NCBI RefSeq assembly: GCF_046630445.1
Contig: NC_092338.1
Span: 16,344,001-16,408,000, forward strand
Length of the DNA: 64,000 nt
Direction: 5' to 3'
Source: Rutidosis leptorrhynchoides
Taxonomy: Eukaryota > Streptophyta > Magnoliopsida > Asterales > Asteraceae
The position numbers and the translations under genes were made by a program. Below are positions 1-10,802 of this stretch, in pieces. The notes under the pieces were generated by a model. It had not been told where the DNA came from. It was given only the letters and a program-made list of their open reading frames with translations, and did not search any database. Position 1 is the first letter of the stretch. The number at the start of each line of letters is the position of its first letter.

Positions 1-4
1 TTGG

Positions 5-91
5 GGTTTAGGGTTTAGGGTTTAGGGTTTGGTATTTTGGGTTTATTCCATAAACTCAAAACACCAAACCCTAAACCCTAAACCCTAAACC
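5..91. repeat. Telomere-motif palindrome (head-to-head TTTAGGG / CCCTAAA)
   Basis: Bases 5-46 (TTTAGGG units followed by a short unique part) pair with 50-91 as an inverted copy around a 3-nt centre (47-49). I count only two mismatched positions over the 42-bp arms (40/56 and 34/62). A simple interstitial telomeric tract would not be palindromic, and the unique central part is mirrored as well. The arm runs to within four bases of the window edge, so it may extend further. Confidence 0.85.
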
Positions 92-426
92 GTTCGTGTT
101 AAAAACTCAATCTAAATCCGAAATCTAAACCCTAAATCTAAACCCTAAACCCTAATATCTAAACCCTAATATCTAAACCCTAATATCTAAACTCCAATAG
201 CTAAAACCTCAAATTACGCTCGAAAAACACGATAATTGTTATATATTACTTCTTCGAGCGTTTTTCCGCCAAAATAAAAACATTTATCACAAAGTGTCTC
301 TACTAAATGTTCATATTTTCATCTCATCTATAATGTTCGTGAACAAAGTTTTTTCAAAAAACGAAAAAAAAAAGTTTTTGCTTCCCCCCGCTTCTCCCCG
401 AATGGTTACTTCCCTCTTGATCCTAC

Positions 427-429
<3 letters not shown>
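92..429. repeat. Degenerate interstitial telomere-like tract and AT-rich flank
   Basis: From about 119 to 200 the sequence is built of diverged CCCTAAA units, including three copies of a 14-bp variant containing ctaatat. After 200 it becomes unique AT-rich DNA with homopolymers. I see no gene here; short ORFs are low-complexity artefacts. Confidence 0.7.

Positions 430-494
<65 letters not shown>
430..494. repeat. (AT)n microsatellite, left half of the split target site
   Basis: An uninterrupted TA dinucleotide run that ends exactly where the copia LTR begins. Its partner half lies at 39275-39347. The inferred 5-bp target duplication is TATAT (490-494 and 39275-39279), although repeat DNA makes this call less certain than the others in the window. 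Confidence 0.8.
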
Positions 495-499
<5 letters not shown>

Positions 500-971
500 G
501 GAAAAATAGAAATAATAATCTGATGAGTCAAAAGTGTTTTGCAGATTTTAGAGTCTGAAGGTTTAGAGTCTGAAGTTGCAGACTCTGGAATTGCTGAAGT
601 AAACGTTTGAAGATTTCTTGAAGCAAAAGCCATAGAATATTCTGGAGATATGCTTGTTATTTAAGAAGATTTGTTTTGAAGATTTGATTTTATCTCCAGA
701 ATTTACTTCCTAGTTATTAGCAAATTTGGTTTGTTTTTAGTTTATCTTTTCCATATTTATAGCTAAGTAGTTTTGGAAACCAAATCTCCAGATTTGGTTT
801 TTATCTGTATAAATAGGGACGTATGGTTCATTTGATAGATTTACTTTTTCACGATTAATATCATTTGTCTTCTATTCTATAATCGTGTTCTCTCATTCTC
901 TGTATTATTAATTCTTATTTATTGTTTGAGTGAGAGTCTGGTGTTCATAGATCAAATACTGTGAACTAATA
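495..971 (+). repeat. 5' LTR of the copia element
   Basis: Starts TGTTGGG and ends ACTAATA just before the primer site. It holds a CAGA(C/G)TCTG-type triplet at 549, 564 and 579 with exact 15-bp steps, and a perfect 11-bp-arm hairpin (777-787 with 790-800). A TATAAATA box follows at 808-815. The copy at 38798-39274 has the same length. Confidence 0.92.
777..815 (+). promoter_or_regulatory. Copia LTR core promoter: hairpin plus TATA box
   Basis: AAACCAAATCT (777-787), a two-base loop and its exact complement (790-800) lie eight bases before TATAAATA (808-815). Transcription should start roughly 30 bp downstream. The same arrangement is kept in the 3' LTR (TATA at 39111-39118). The promoter role is inferred from position and motif. 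Confidence 0.6.
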
Positions 972-973
972 AC

Positions 974-985
974 TGGTATCAGAGC
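974..985 (+). other. Primer binding site (initiator Met tRNA)
   Basis: TGGTATCAGAGC lies two bases after the 5' LTR and is complementary to the 3' end of plant initiator tRNA-Met, the usual primer of copia elements. It fixes the element's orientation as plus. Confidence 0.92.
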
Positions 986-1063
986 GGGAAAGGTGTAAAT
1001 CCTATCTCGGTGATCTTTAAAACGATCCATATTTTTCTTATCAGTACTATTACTACTCCAGAT

Positions 1064-2149
1064 ATGGCTGTAATTGAAAGGGATGGTGGTTCTAGCAAGT
1101 TTAAGGAAGATCTGAAAGCTGTTGAGATGATGGATAAGGACTCTACTTGCAATAAAGCTTCTGCCTATAAGGTACAAAACTTTGTGAATTATCTTGATAA
1201 TGAAAAAGTGAGAATATTTCAGTACTTGTTGCTTGACTTTAAGTGGTGTTTAGAAGATATTGATAGGTTAAGAACACAAATTTTTGATCTTAAAAATGTC
1301 ATCAAAGACAAAGATGCTGAAATTAAAGAATTGCAAAAATGTGAGGCAGAACTTGACACTTATAAAATGGCATACACAGAAGAAACTAAAAGGTTAAATA
1401 CAGAATTAGAAAGATCAATGAAAAGGTCAAAACACTATGAAACAATTTGTAAATCTTGGTGTGTTTCTTCCAAAAAGAATTCTGATGCTATTGCCAAACA
1501 AATTCCAAATGATGTCAAAGCTATACTAGGTGAAAACTACATATTAGATAATAATGTGGAAGTTGATCCTATTGTATTCAAGCCTGACATTTTACCTAAC
1601 ACTTTTGTAAAATTTGATGGTGATAAAAAGATTTTAACTAATGCTTTTGTAAGATCATTAGATCATGTTGAACCCTCAGAGACTATAATACTTGAAAGCA
1701 GGAATCCACTAGAGTCTGAACTTTTGAAACCTTCAGACTCTAACAGTTTAGTCTCTCAAAGTGAAAGTGTATGTTCTGACCTAGAGTCTGACACCCAAGA
1801 GTCAAGTAGCAAAAGTGATTCTGACTCATCCTCTGATAGTGACACTTATCCAGATCCAAAAAGGTCAACTAAAAGAAGGTCAAAGTCAAAACAAGCTAAG
1901 ACTATTCAAAAACTCAAAAGGAAAATTTCAAAACTCAATGAAAAAACCAAGAGTCAAGAAAAACCTTCAGTTAAGAGAACATCTTGTTTTCCTAAGAAAA
2001 TTGAGAAAGAATGGAAACTCAAAGTTTGTGAAAATAAAAGTGTCTTGAAATCTGTTAAGAAAAAGTTGATCTGGATTGGGAACAAAGCTTTTGTCTGGAG
2101 AGTGAAGGGTACTCCAGTTGAACCCACTGAAAAGTGGGTTCCCCTTTAA
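1064..2149 (+). CDS. Copia gag-like protein lacking a zinc knuckle
   Basis: An ORF of 361 codons from the ATG at 1064 (a longer start at 1010 is possible) to the TAA at 2147-2149. The middle is strongly charged and coiled-coil-like (about residues 65-135). It is followed by a Ser/Asp/Glu-rich stretch and a basic Lys-rich tail ending KWVPL, which resembles the C-terminal end of Sirevirus-type Gag. No CCHC zinc knuckle and no full N-terminal capsid region can be seen, so this is probably an internally deleted Gag. The position between primer site and protease supports the call. Two CAGA(C/G)TCTG-type motifs lie within it (1734, 1782). Pol follows after a stop codon in another frame. Confidence 0.7.
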   Translation: MAVIERDGGSSKFKEDLKAVEMMDKDSTCNKASAYKVQNFVNYLDNEKVRIFQYLLLDFKWCLEDIDRLRTQIFDLKNVIKDKDAEIKELQKCEAELDTYKMAYTEETKRLNTELERSMKRSKHYETICKSWCVSSKKNSDAIAKQIPNDVKAILGENYILDNNVEVDPIVFKPDILPNTFVKFDGDKKILTNAFVRSLDHVEPSETIILESRNPLESELLKPSDSNSLVSQSESVCSDLESDTQESSSKSDSDSSSDSDTYPDPKRSTKRRSKSKQAKTIQKLKRKISKLNEKTKSQEKPSVKRTSCFPKKIEKEWKLKVCENKSVLKSVKKKLIWIGNKAFVWRVKGTPVEPTEKWVPL

Positions 2150-2184
2150 AACTAACCATTCTCTTTTACTTGTGTCTTGTGTAG

Positions 2185-5100
2185 CAGGGTAATATGTGGT
2201 ATTTGGACAGTGGTTGCTCAAGACACATGACTGGATGCAAAGAGCATCTTGTAGGGTTTGTTGAAGAAAAAGGTCCTTCTGTAAGATATGGTGATAATTC
2301 TGTTGCAAAGACTATTGGTTATGGTACTGTTAAAGCTGGAAGTGTTTCATTTAAGAAAGTTGCTTTAGTTGAAGGGTTGAAGCATAATCTGCTAAGTGTG
2401 AGTCAGATTGATGATGAAGATTGTGAGATTAGAATAAGAAAGAAAGCTGGTATTATTTATGATCCTAAAGGAAGGCCAACACTTGTAGCCTGGAGAGTTC
2501 AAAATGTGTATATGCTGGATCTAGATTCTGTTGATGCTGGAATTGAAACATGTCTGTATTCTAAGACTGTTCCTGAACTTAATTGGCTTTGGCACAAAAG
2601 GCTATCTCATCTCAATTTCAAAAACATTAATGAGCTTTCCAAAAAGAAGCTTGTAAGAGGTTTGCCTCAACAATCTTTCAAGAAAGATAAACCTTGTTCT
2701 GCTTGTATTATGGGTAAACAAACCAAAATAAAGTTTCCCTCAAAAACCCTAGCTACTATAATTGATCCACTTCACATGCTTCACATGGATCTGTTTGGTC
2801 CAATGAACACTAGTAGTCTGGGTGGGAAACGATATACTCTGGTAATTATTGACGAGTATTCTAGGTTTACTTGGGTTATTTTCTTAGCTGCAAAAAGTGA
2901 TGCTCCTGAAGAAATTATTAATTTGATCAAGAGAGAGCAGGTTCAAAAAGGTGTTCTTGTTAAACAGTTAAGAAGAAATCATGGTACTGAGTTAAAAAAT
3001 GTTACATTAATTGACTTTTGTGAAGAGTCTAAAATTGGTCAAAATTTCTCTGCTGTTAGAACTTCACAACAAAATGGAGTTGCTGAAAGAAGAAATAGAA
3101 CCCTTATTGAAGCAGCCAGAACCATGCTATGTCAATCAAATGTTGCCCTAAGGTTCTGGGCTGAAGCTGTCAATACAGCATGTTACACTCAAAATAGATC
3201 CTTGATTGTGAAGAAACATGGCAAAACTCCTTATGAGTTATATCACAAAAAGGTGCCTACTATTCATTATTTTCATGTATTTGGGAGTAAGTGCTATATC
3301 TTGAATCATAGGGATCAGCTTGATAAAATGAGGCCAAAGTCTGATGAAGGTATTTTTATGGGATACTCTTCTGTATCTAAAGCTTACAGAGTATTCAATC
3401 AGAGGAGAATGAAGATTGAAGAATCCATTAATGTTTCTTTTGATGAAAGTTCTTTAGAAATTGATCAGTCATTCAGGATTGAACTATCCGCACTTGGTGA
3501 ATTGTCAAATTTGATTTCAGGGAATAGTGTTCAGACTCTGGATTCAGAGTCTGAGTCAGATGAACCAAATTTTTCTGGTTTGAGAAATGAAGTTGCAGAT
3601 AATACTCTCACAGAAGAACCTCCTCAGGAAGATGAATCTGTTGTCAATCAAGAAATTGAACAGCCATCAAATACCACTTTGGATCTCATTGTTCCTATTA
3701 GAAAAGAAGAACCTCCACAGGAAGATGAACCTATAGTCAATCAAGAAAGTGATCAGTCATCAAATACCACTTTGGATCTCACTGTTCCTACTAGGAAATC
3801 ATCTAGAAATATAGTTCCTCCAAAGCATCTTAAGGACTATGTTGTGGATCCTACAGGTTTGTCTAAGCCTAGTTCTTCTTCTCAGACACCTGTGTCTAGC
3901 TTTGCTACAGAAAATTTTTGCTTCTTTTCAAGTTTTCTCTCACTAATTGAGCCCAAAGATATATATGAAGCATTGGCTGACAATGATTGGGTTGAGGCTA
4001 TGACTGAAGAGTTGACAGAATTTGAAAGGAATGATGTATGGGAGTTGGTTCCAAAACCTAATGGTAAAACTGCAATTGGCACTAAATGGGTTTACAGAAA
4101 CAAGGTTGATAAAGATGGTATTGTGATTAGAAATAAATCAAGGTTAGTGGCTCAAGGGTATAGACAAGAAGAAGGAATAGATTATGATGAGACTTTTGCT
4201 CCTGTTGCTAGAATTGAAGCTATTAGACTGTTTCTGGCATATGCTGCACACAAAGATTTTAAGGTGTTTTAAATGGATGTGAAGAGTGCTTTTCTGAATG
4301 ATAAATTGCAAGAAGAGGTGTATGTGAAACAACCTCCTGGTTTTGTAAGAAAGAAATTTCCTAAGCATGTTTACAGATTGAAGAAAGCTTTGTATGGTCT
4401 GAAGCAAGCTCCCAGAGCCTGGTATGATACCTTGTCAACATTTCTTCTAGAAAAGAATTTTTCCAGAGGAGCCATTGACATGACTTTGTTTATCAAAAAG
4501 GACAAAGGTGATGTGTTACTTGTTCAAATCTATGTTGATGACATTATTTTTGGGTCTACTAATCCACTTTTGAGAAAATGGTTTTCTGACATAATGTCTA
4601 AAGAATATAGGATGAGTAATTTATGTACTTTAAACTATTTTCTTGGACTACAAATAAAGCAGAGTCATGAGGATATTTTTATTAACCAAAGTAATTACAT
4701 TTCTGATATGTTAACTAAGTTTGGTTTTAAAAATTGTTCCACTTTAAGAACTCCAATGAGTGTTTCTGAAAAACTTGATAAAGATGAGTCTGGAAAACCT
4801 ACCTGTCAATCAACCTATCGAGGTATGATTGGATCTTTGTTATACTTAACTGCTAGTAGACCTGATATAATGTTTGCTACATGCCTTTGTGCATGTTACC
4901 AGTCAGATCCTAGGGAGTCTCATTATAAAGCTGTGAAAAGAATTTTTAGGTACTTAAAAGGTACCCCTAACCTGGGTCTTTGGTACTCCAAAGACTCAGG
5001 GTTTGATCTAATTGGTTACACAGATGCAGACTATGCAGGTTGCAAATTAGACAGAAAAAGCACTTCTGGTGGATGTCAATTATTAGGTGGAAAGTTGGTT

Positions 5101-5505
5101 AGCTGGTCCAGTAAAAAGTAAAATTCAGTGGCTACTTCCACAGCAGAAGCTGAATATGTAGCAGCAGGAAGTTGTTGTGCTCAGTTACTTTGGATGCAAC
5201 ATCAACTTTTGGATTTTGGGTTAACATTGACCAAAACTCCAATAATGTGTGACAATGAAAGCGCAATTGCTATTACTGAGAATCCAGTGTTTCACTCCAG
5301 AACCAAGCATATTGAAATCAGACATCATTTTATAAGGGATTGTGTTGAAAGGGGCAAAGTGTTTTTAAAGCATATTGGCACTAAGGATCAATTGGCAGAT
5401 ATTTTCTCTAAAGCACTTCCTGAGGAAAGGCATTTTTATCTTCTTGGACAACTTGGAATGTTAAATCCATCAACTAAAATGTTGTCCAGTGATGATATTT
5501 CTTGA
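2185..5505 (+). pseudogene. Copia pol (protease-integrase-RT-RNase H), broken by two stops
   Basis: Domains in order: aspartic protease with [10 protein letters not shown] just after the start; HHCC integrase zinc finger (HKRLSHLN ... CSACIMGKQ, about 2590-2720); integrase core; reverse transcriptase with YVDDIIFG (about 4531-4554); RNase H ending near 5505. Two in-frame TAA codons interrupt it at 4270-4272 (before MDVKSAF) and 5119-5121 (before NSVATSTAEAEY). Both fit CAA to TAA changes. The second acidic residue of the integrase D-D-E triad appears lost: codon 2977-2979 encodes Asn in RRNHGTE where the family has Asp. The element therefore needs help in trans to move. Confidence 0.93.
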
Positions 5506-6139
5506 GTCTGAATTATTTTCTTAGAGTCTGGGTGACGTAATATTGTTCAGAGTCTGGGAAAGTTTACTCAAGTGTATTTTTGTGTATAAATTTGTTTCCT
5601 TCTTTAATCAAATAAAGTTTTTTTTTAAATTTCGTTTTTAGGTTAATTTTTTTTTTCTTTATTCTATTTCCTAAAATAAAAGGGTCAAATTTGGTATTAA
5701 TGAAGGAAGTTAATGGTAACTTTTTGAAAATTTTTGTCAGGAGTATTAATTTGATAATGATTGTGTCAATCTTTTTGATAACTTTCTGTTATGATGCATT
5801 GGGTCAATCTTGGCCGTGCAGACCAACCTGCAGATTCTGAGCAAACAGAGTCAAAGTTGTTACCCAGAATTGAATTGAATTGATTGTACAAATTGCCATT
5901 CTCGAGTATCTTTTCCGCCCTACACCGACACCGGGTTTAGTTGGCTAGGTAATTTTACTCGACGTGTGGTTGTTTCGAAACAGGGAACAACTTTGAATAC
6001 ACAAGCTTGTAACCCGCGGATGAACCGCACACTAGAGCCTTATTGGGGCTAAAACCAATAATGAGAGCCTTTTTGGTATCATTGGAATTAACGGTATACT
6101 CCACCCCATGATGTTACACATACAGAGCAGGCTGAGGAT
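5506..6139 (+). other. Copia spacer between pol and third ORF
   Basis: Non-coding linker inside the copia element. It holds two more CAGA(C/G)TCTG-type motifs (5522-5530, 5548-5556) and an imperfect one at 5512, T-rich stretches near 5610-5665, and no convincing ORF. Confidence 0.6.
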
Positions 6140-6681
6140 ATGAATGGGGAAATCCCACCTCATTCTAACCCATCTTCTCCCGTTGCTACTGAACAAAATC
6201 TCCATTTAACCAACCTTATGAACTCATCAGTTCATATTGAGAATACCACCATACTTAAAACCCTAGATGTTACAGCACTTGTGAATTCACCTCAAAAATT
6301 TACTAGGCAAGGTGCTTCTAGTACTACTTTATCACCTCTGCTAGAGGTTGGTGAAGACAGTGCTTTGACCCAACCTGAACCTGGTAGGTTAGTTAGCTTG
6401 GATACCCACACTACAGTCACTGAGAAAACCCACTCAGTTGACTTACATGAAGAAGTCCCAATCCTGGACTCAAATAAACAAATCTAATAACCTACTGCAA
6501 TGACCAAGCCAACTGCTACCCCAGACTTAAGTCTGCCACTACTCACTCCAAATATTCCATCCTTACACTTACTTGCACAGGCTGCCAATATCACACTCAT
6601 GTCACAGGGTGAGATACAGGCCTCAAAATCTTCTATATCTAAGGATCAGCTTTCTTTACAACAGGAAGGCTGTGAGGACAT
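6140..6681 (+). pseudogene. Copia third ORF (env position), N-terminal half
   Basis: Reads from the ATG at 6140 in one frame, with two adjacent TAA codons at 6485-6490. It resumes in the same frame until the Athila-1 insertion after 6681. The encoded part is rich in Pro, Ser, Thr and Asn, with no recognised domain, signal peptide or membrane segment. The frame continues on the far side of the insertion at 37934, after the duplicated GACAT. An ORF here matches the env-like position of Sireviruses such as SIRE1, but nothing in the sequence shows an envelope function. Confidence 0.65.
6677..6681. other. Target-site duplication GACAT (left), Athila-1 into copia
   Basis: GACAT at 6677-6681 is repeated at 37929-37933, immediately outside the Athila-1 LTR ends. 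This proves that Athila-1 inserted into an already present copia element. Confidence 0.95.
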
Positions 6682-8680
6682 TGATGTGAGCAGAGGTGTA
6701 TATGAAATAGCTTATATTTTACTAAGAAAAACTACTAAATACGATACAATTTTACACAAGATATTTATTTATTTATAGAACGGATATACTTAAACCTTGC
6801 TACAACACTTATAGGCAGTGTACCTAATCGTACAGTAGTGTAGTTTTTAGTAAGTCCGGTTCGTTCCACAGGGAAAAATCTTTAAACAATGCTTAACGCT
6901 ATATTAGTTTTAATTTATAAAAATACAAATATATATATATATAAGTAATATTATATAAAAAGGGGGTTTTTACCGTTTAATGACCGGTTTGTCGATTTTT
7001 AAAACTTTAGTCGCAGTTAAAACCTAATGTAAAATATTAAAAATAAATATAACTTAATTTAAAGCGTAAAGTAAATAACGATAATGAAATTGCGATAAAT
7101 AAAAGTGCGATAAAATAAACTTGCAATAATTAAAAAGTACGATAATTAAAAGTGCAATTAAATACAATAACAATAAATAAAAGTGCGATAATTAAAAGTG
7201 CAATTAAATATAAAATAAAGGAAATTAAATATGAAATAAAAGAATTATGCTTATTTAAACTTCCGTAATCATGATGTTTGACGTGTTGATTTTAGTTTTA
7301 TGCCCATGGGTTAATTGTCCTTTGTCCTGAATTATTTAATATGTCCGTATGGTTTTTGTCCATAACAGTCCATCAGTCATAAATATAAAGTGCGAGTGTC
7401 CTCGTCAAATTATCCTTATACCCGAAGTTAAATATTCCAACTAATTGTGGACTTAAACTGTAACAAGGTTTTAATACTTTATTTAATAATTACACCAGGA
7501 TATCGACTGTGTGTAACCCAAGGTTTTAATACTTTGTTATCAATTATGCCAAGTGTCCTTGTACATAATTTCACCCCTGTTTTAATAATTTCATAGACTA
7601 TTAATCCATTCCCGTGTCCGTTTAAATGAACGATTATTCGTACATATAAATATCCCGCCCATCGTGTCCGATCGAGTGTATATGGTTATTTATAGGGACG
7701 TCCAATTGTAAATCTTTATATTAAAATTAACAAACTATCATTTAGTTAAACAAATAAAAAGCCCATTAATAGCCCATAGTCTAATTTTCACAAGTGTCGT
7801 TTTTTTGTCCAAACCCCAATTATGGTACAAAGCCCAATTACCCAAATTTAAATATTTTTAGCCCAACATCATGATTACTTCGGTATTAAATAAGCATAAT
7901 AATAACTTAGCTACGAGACATTAAATTAAAAAGGTTGAACATAACTTACAATGATTAAAAATAGCGTAGCGTTACACGGACAGAATTTCGACTTACACCC
8001 TTACAATATGCACTAACATACCCTTATTATTAGAATTAAAATTAAAATTAAAATTAAAATTATAAATATATATATATATATATACGTTTAGATAGAGAGA
8101 TTGATATATGGATATATGATGCACCAAAGCTCGATTTTATAGGCATGTGGGCTGGAAAAGAGCCTCATGCGATCGCATGAGCTTTACCCTTTAGGCTCAT
8201 GCGATCGCATGGCCAGCTGGGGAGACTCAAAAGTCTACAAAAACGTGGGCTGTTTATTTATTTATTATATAATATAATATATATAATTAAATTTAATTAT
8301 ATATATATTATATTATATTCTTGTACTCCGTTGATTTGTAATTTTTAGTCCGTTGCGTCGAGCGTTGAGAGTTGACTCTGGTCCCGGTTCCGGATTTTCG
8401 AACGTCATTGCGTACAATTTAATATCTTGTACTTTGCGTTTTGAATCATGTACTCTTGTAATTCTGAGACGTTTCTTATCAATAATTGGAACCTCTTTGA
8501 TTGTACTTTGTACTTTTGAGCTTTTTGGTCGTTTGCGTCTTCAATTCGTCGAATCTGTCTTTTGTCTTCACCTTTTATTATTTAAACGAATATCACTTGT
8601 AAATAGAACAATTGCAACTAAAAGCTTGTCTTACTTGAGGAATAATGCTATGAAATATATGTTCGTTTTTAGCATTATCA
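6682..8680 (-). repeat. 3' LTR of Athila-1
   Basis: On the minus strand it starts TGATAATGC and ends CACATCA. It contains a CATGCGATCGCATG pair (8166-8179 and 8198-8211), AT-rich TATA-like sequence at about 8252-8300 and GATA/TAAA-type low-complexity stretches. The ORF at 8353-8697, read on the opposite strand, is a chance frame inside the LTR. Confidence 0.92.
8164..8211. promoter_or_regulatory. Twin palindrome CATGCGATCGCATG, 3' LTR copy
   Basis: Two perfect 14-bp palindromes start at 8166 and 8198, exactly 32 bp apart; the first extends to 18 bp (CTCATGCGATCGCATGAG). The same pair occurs at 37411/37443 (5' LTR), 35502/35534 (leader) and 13142/13174 (upstream of the env-position gene), always 32 bp apart. 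Confidence 0.9.
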
Positions 8681-8697
8681 AATATTCCCACACTTGA
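8681..8697 (-). other. Athila-1 polypurine-type tract before the 3' LTR
   Basis: On the minus strand AAGTGTGGGAATATT runs straight into the LTR start. Just upstream lies GCTTGAGGACAAGCAA, also present before the 3' LTR of Athila-2. The plus-strand priming role is inferred from position. Confidence 0.55.
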
Positions 8698-10327
8698 GTG
8701 TTGCTTGTCCTCAAGCAATATAGTCTTGAAATACTAGAATCACTTCTTTATTCTTTACACTTTGTACATCAGTGATTTCTTTACGGCGGTATAAACAATG
8801 GTAGTAACGTTGTGGTTTACAGTCCCACATGACTATAAAAATTTAGATCCTTTAAGGAAATTGGATCTTTATGAAAACATTTGATCTTTTGAAAATTGAA
8901 TCTAGCTTTTACCCTAGATAAATTTTCCAGAATAACCCTTCACCGGTGTTTGCAAATTCTTTTTGTGGGTTTGGTGGGTTTCAGATTTGAAAATTTTAGC
9001 TCAAAACTTGCGGTTTTGTGTCACCTACTTGCTAACCTTGTATTAGGAAAGCAACGCGTTCAGTATACTTGCTCCGTATATTATCTTTCGGTAAACTACC
9101 GTCCGGTTGTAAAGGAAAGCGTTGAACAAGCAACTGTTAAGGCAATGTCCCCTGACATGCTTTTAATTATGGTCTATAACATGTCGGATGCAATTACTAT
9201 CCTTGGTAGGAGCAATAGTAAAGCTCACCCTTATAATTTTTCGGTCTGGCACAAGGTCCTGTCTTTGACCATGCTATGCAACCACCGTTCTTACGGTTGA
9301 CACCCGATTTGGTTCAGGTGACCTAATGAATTCCAGGTGAATTCCTAGGATTTTACGTTCAATGGTAATGAACGCATTAAAAATGGGTTTTCAGAAAACA
9401 AATCGGTTTGTAATTTTGATCAAAATATTTTCTCGTTCAAGCTCGAGTTTAGATATCATCGAATTCCATGAGTTTGCAATTCTCAATCTTTAAGGTCAAT
9501 CTCAAGGATTGAGTAATATCAGTCTTAAAAGCTGATTTTTGATCTTTTAAGGAGATTATCCTTTCTGGGGATCTGATTCATTAGTCTTATCAAGCTAATT
9601 TGCATGGTGCCCTCCCCATTTTACGAGACAGATCCTCTCATGGTTAGGATAAGTCTGACCACTTGGCGACCCTGTTTGATGCTGAGGTCCGTGGATTTCC
9701 TGCTGATTTTAGAGATGACTTTTCCAGATTTTTCGTCAACCTACAGCTGGTCTGGACGACAACTTCATGACCTAAATCAAGAAGCGCGTTTCTTTTTCGG
9801 AAGACTTTACTTCCTTTTAATGATGGAATTGATTCATCGTGTATATCCATCTCTTCTTTTCTTTTATCGGGTAAAACAGTTAATTATCGTCCAAAACAAG
9901 TATTTTCAATTATTTGTACAAAAATATGTGATATATATTTTGAATAACTTGGTAAAAATTTCCCACACTTGGCTTTTCTTTTCTTTGCCTTTTTATTGTC
10001 CTCTATTCCATTTTAAATGAATTCTAACATTTTAGTTTGTTTCTCAATTTATGTCCTTTCAGAGGTAACGATAATTTCGGTATTAACACCTAGTTTTCAT
10101 CGTTCATAAATATGTATAAACATGATTTTGAATTCATTTAATTGAAAATTTTGAAAATTTTTACTAGAATTGGGTAGGTAGTTTATAAGACTATGGCTGT
10201 TCTTTATTATCAGAGAGCACTAGATTCTAATACAACTACTGCTTTACTAGTATTTTTAATGGTAACCAAGTGTTTAAATAAAAATTTTTAAAATCCGAAA
10301 GAATTTAACCCCTTCCCACACTTAAGA

Positions 10328-10352
10328 TCTTGCAATGCCCTCATTTGCAAGA
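10328..10352 (-). ncRNA. Conserved hairpin with TGAGGGC loop (Athila-1 copy)
   Basis: Sense (minus) strand: TCTTGCAA, loop ATGAGGGCA, TTGCAAGA, then TCTTAAGTGTGGG. Athila-2 has TCATGCAA, loop TGAGGGCC, TTGCATGA, then TCATAAGTGTGGGG at 29163-29186. The third stem pair is T:A in one and A:T in the other, a compensatory change that supports a selected RNA or cruciform structure. Not a known RNA family that I recognise. Confidence 0.55.
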
Positions 10353-10532
10353 AATAAGTAACAATTTAAATTATTGAGGGTGATTAGCGTAGAAAAATGA
10401 TTAAATTTTACCAAAGTTTCCAAACATATTGGCGTTTGTTTGCTGAATGATAAATGGTGCATATCATTTGTTCATTCCGTCTTGTTGTTACATCACATTT
10501 ATTTTTCATCTTGTCATCAAAATTATAAGCTT

Positions 10533-10559
10533 TTGCTGAACTTAATGCCAGTCTTTGAA
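10533..10559 (-). other. Conserved non-coding block downstream of env-position gene
   Basis: 27 bp identical to 28962-28988 in Athila-2, although the coding regions have clearly diverged. Core on the sense strand: CTGGCATTAAGTTCAGC. It lies about 245 bases past the stop codon here and about 195 in Athila-2. Confidence 0.7.
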
Positions 10560-10802
10560 AATTGCGCTGTTTTACCCTGTTTTGTACAATCGACAATATA
10601 CATACATACAAATATAAACATGCATGGCAATTTGAAATAGGACTTAATATCCCACTTTCAAATCCTAAATGTAAAATATTAGTACACAATAATAATAAAA
10701 ATGATAAAAATTACACAAATATATCCAATAACATAAGTTTAAACATGAATAATTAAAAAGATAAAAACATAAAAATCATAAAAATAACCAAATGGAACCA
10801 AA

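Larger units (their letters stand above)
8681..10802 (-). other. Athila-1 3' non-coding region
   Basis: About 2.1 kb between the env-position stop codon and the 3' LTR, with no credible ORF. It holds conserved non-coding blocks shared with Athila-2: a 27-bp identical block at 10533-10559, a hairpin at 10328-10352, and repeated TCCCACACTT (AAGTGTGGGA on the sense strand) at 8686, 9961 and near 10314. The one at 8686 abuts the LTR as the PPT. Confidence 0.7.

Noticed and set aside
294-633. ORFs reading poly-Tyr/Ile through the (AT)n run
   Set aside because: Both strands are open only because of the dinucleotide repeat; no start context or conserved part.
8164-8211. Cyanobacterial HIP1-type GCGATCGC motif as a sign of contamination
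   Set aside because: Every occurrence lies inside a plant Athila element bounded by exact target duplications.
8353-8697. 114-codon ORF, with a homologue at 37601-37969
   Set aside because: It lies antisense within the Athila-1 LTR pair; the two are related only because LTRs are.
8896-10020. ORFs of 134 and 138 codons on the plus strand
   Set aside because: They run antisense to the Athila-1 3' non-coding region and resemble no protein.
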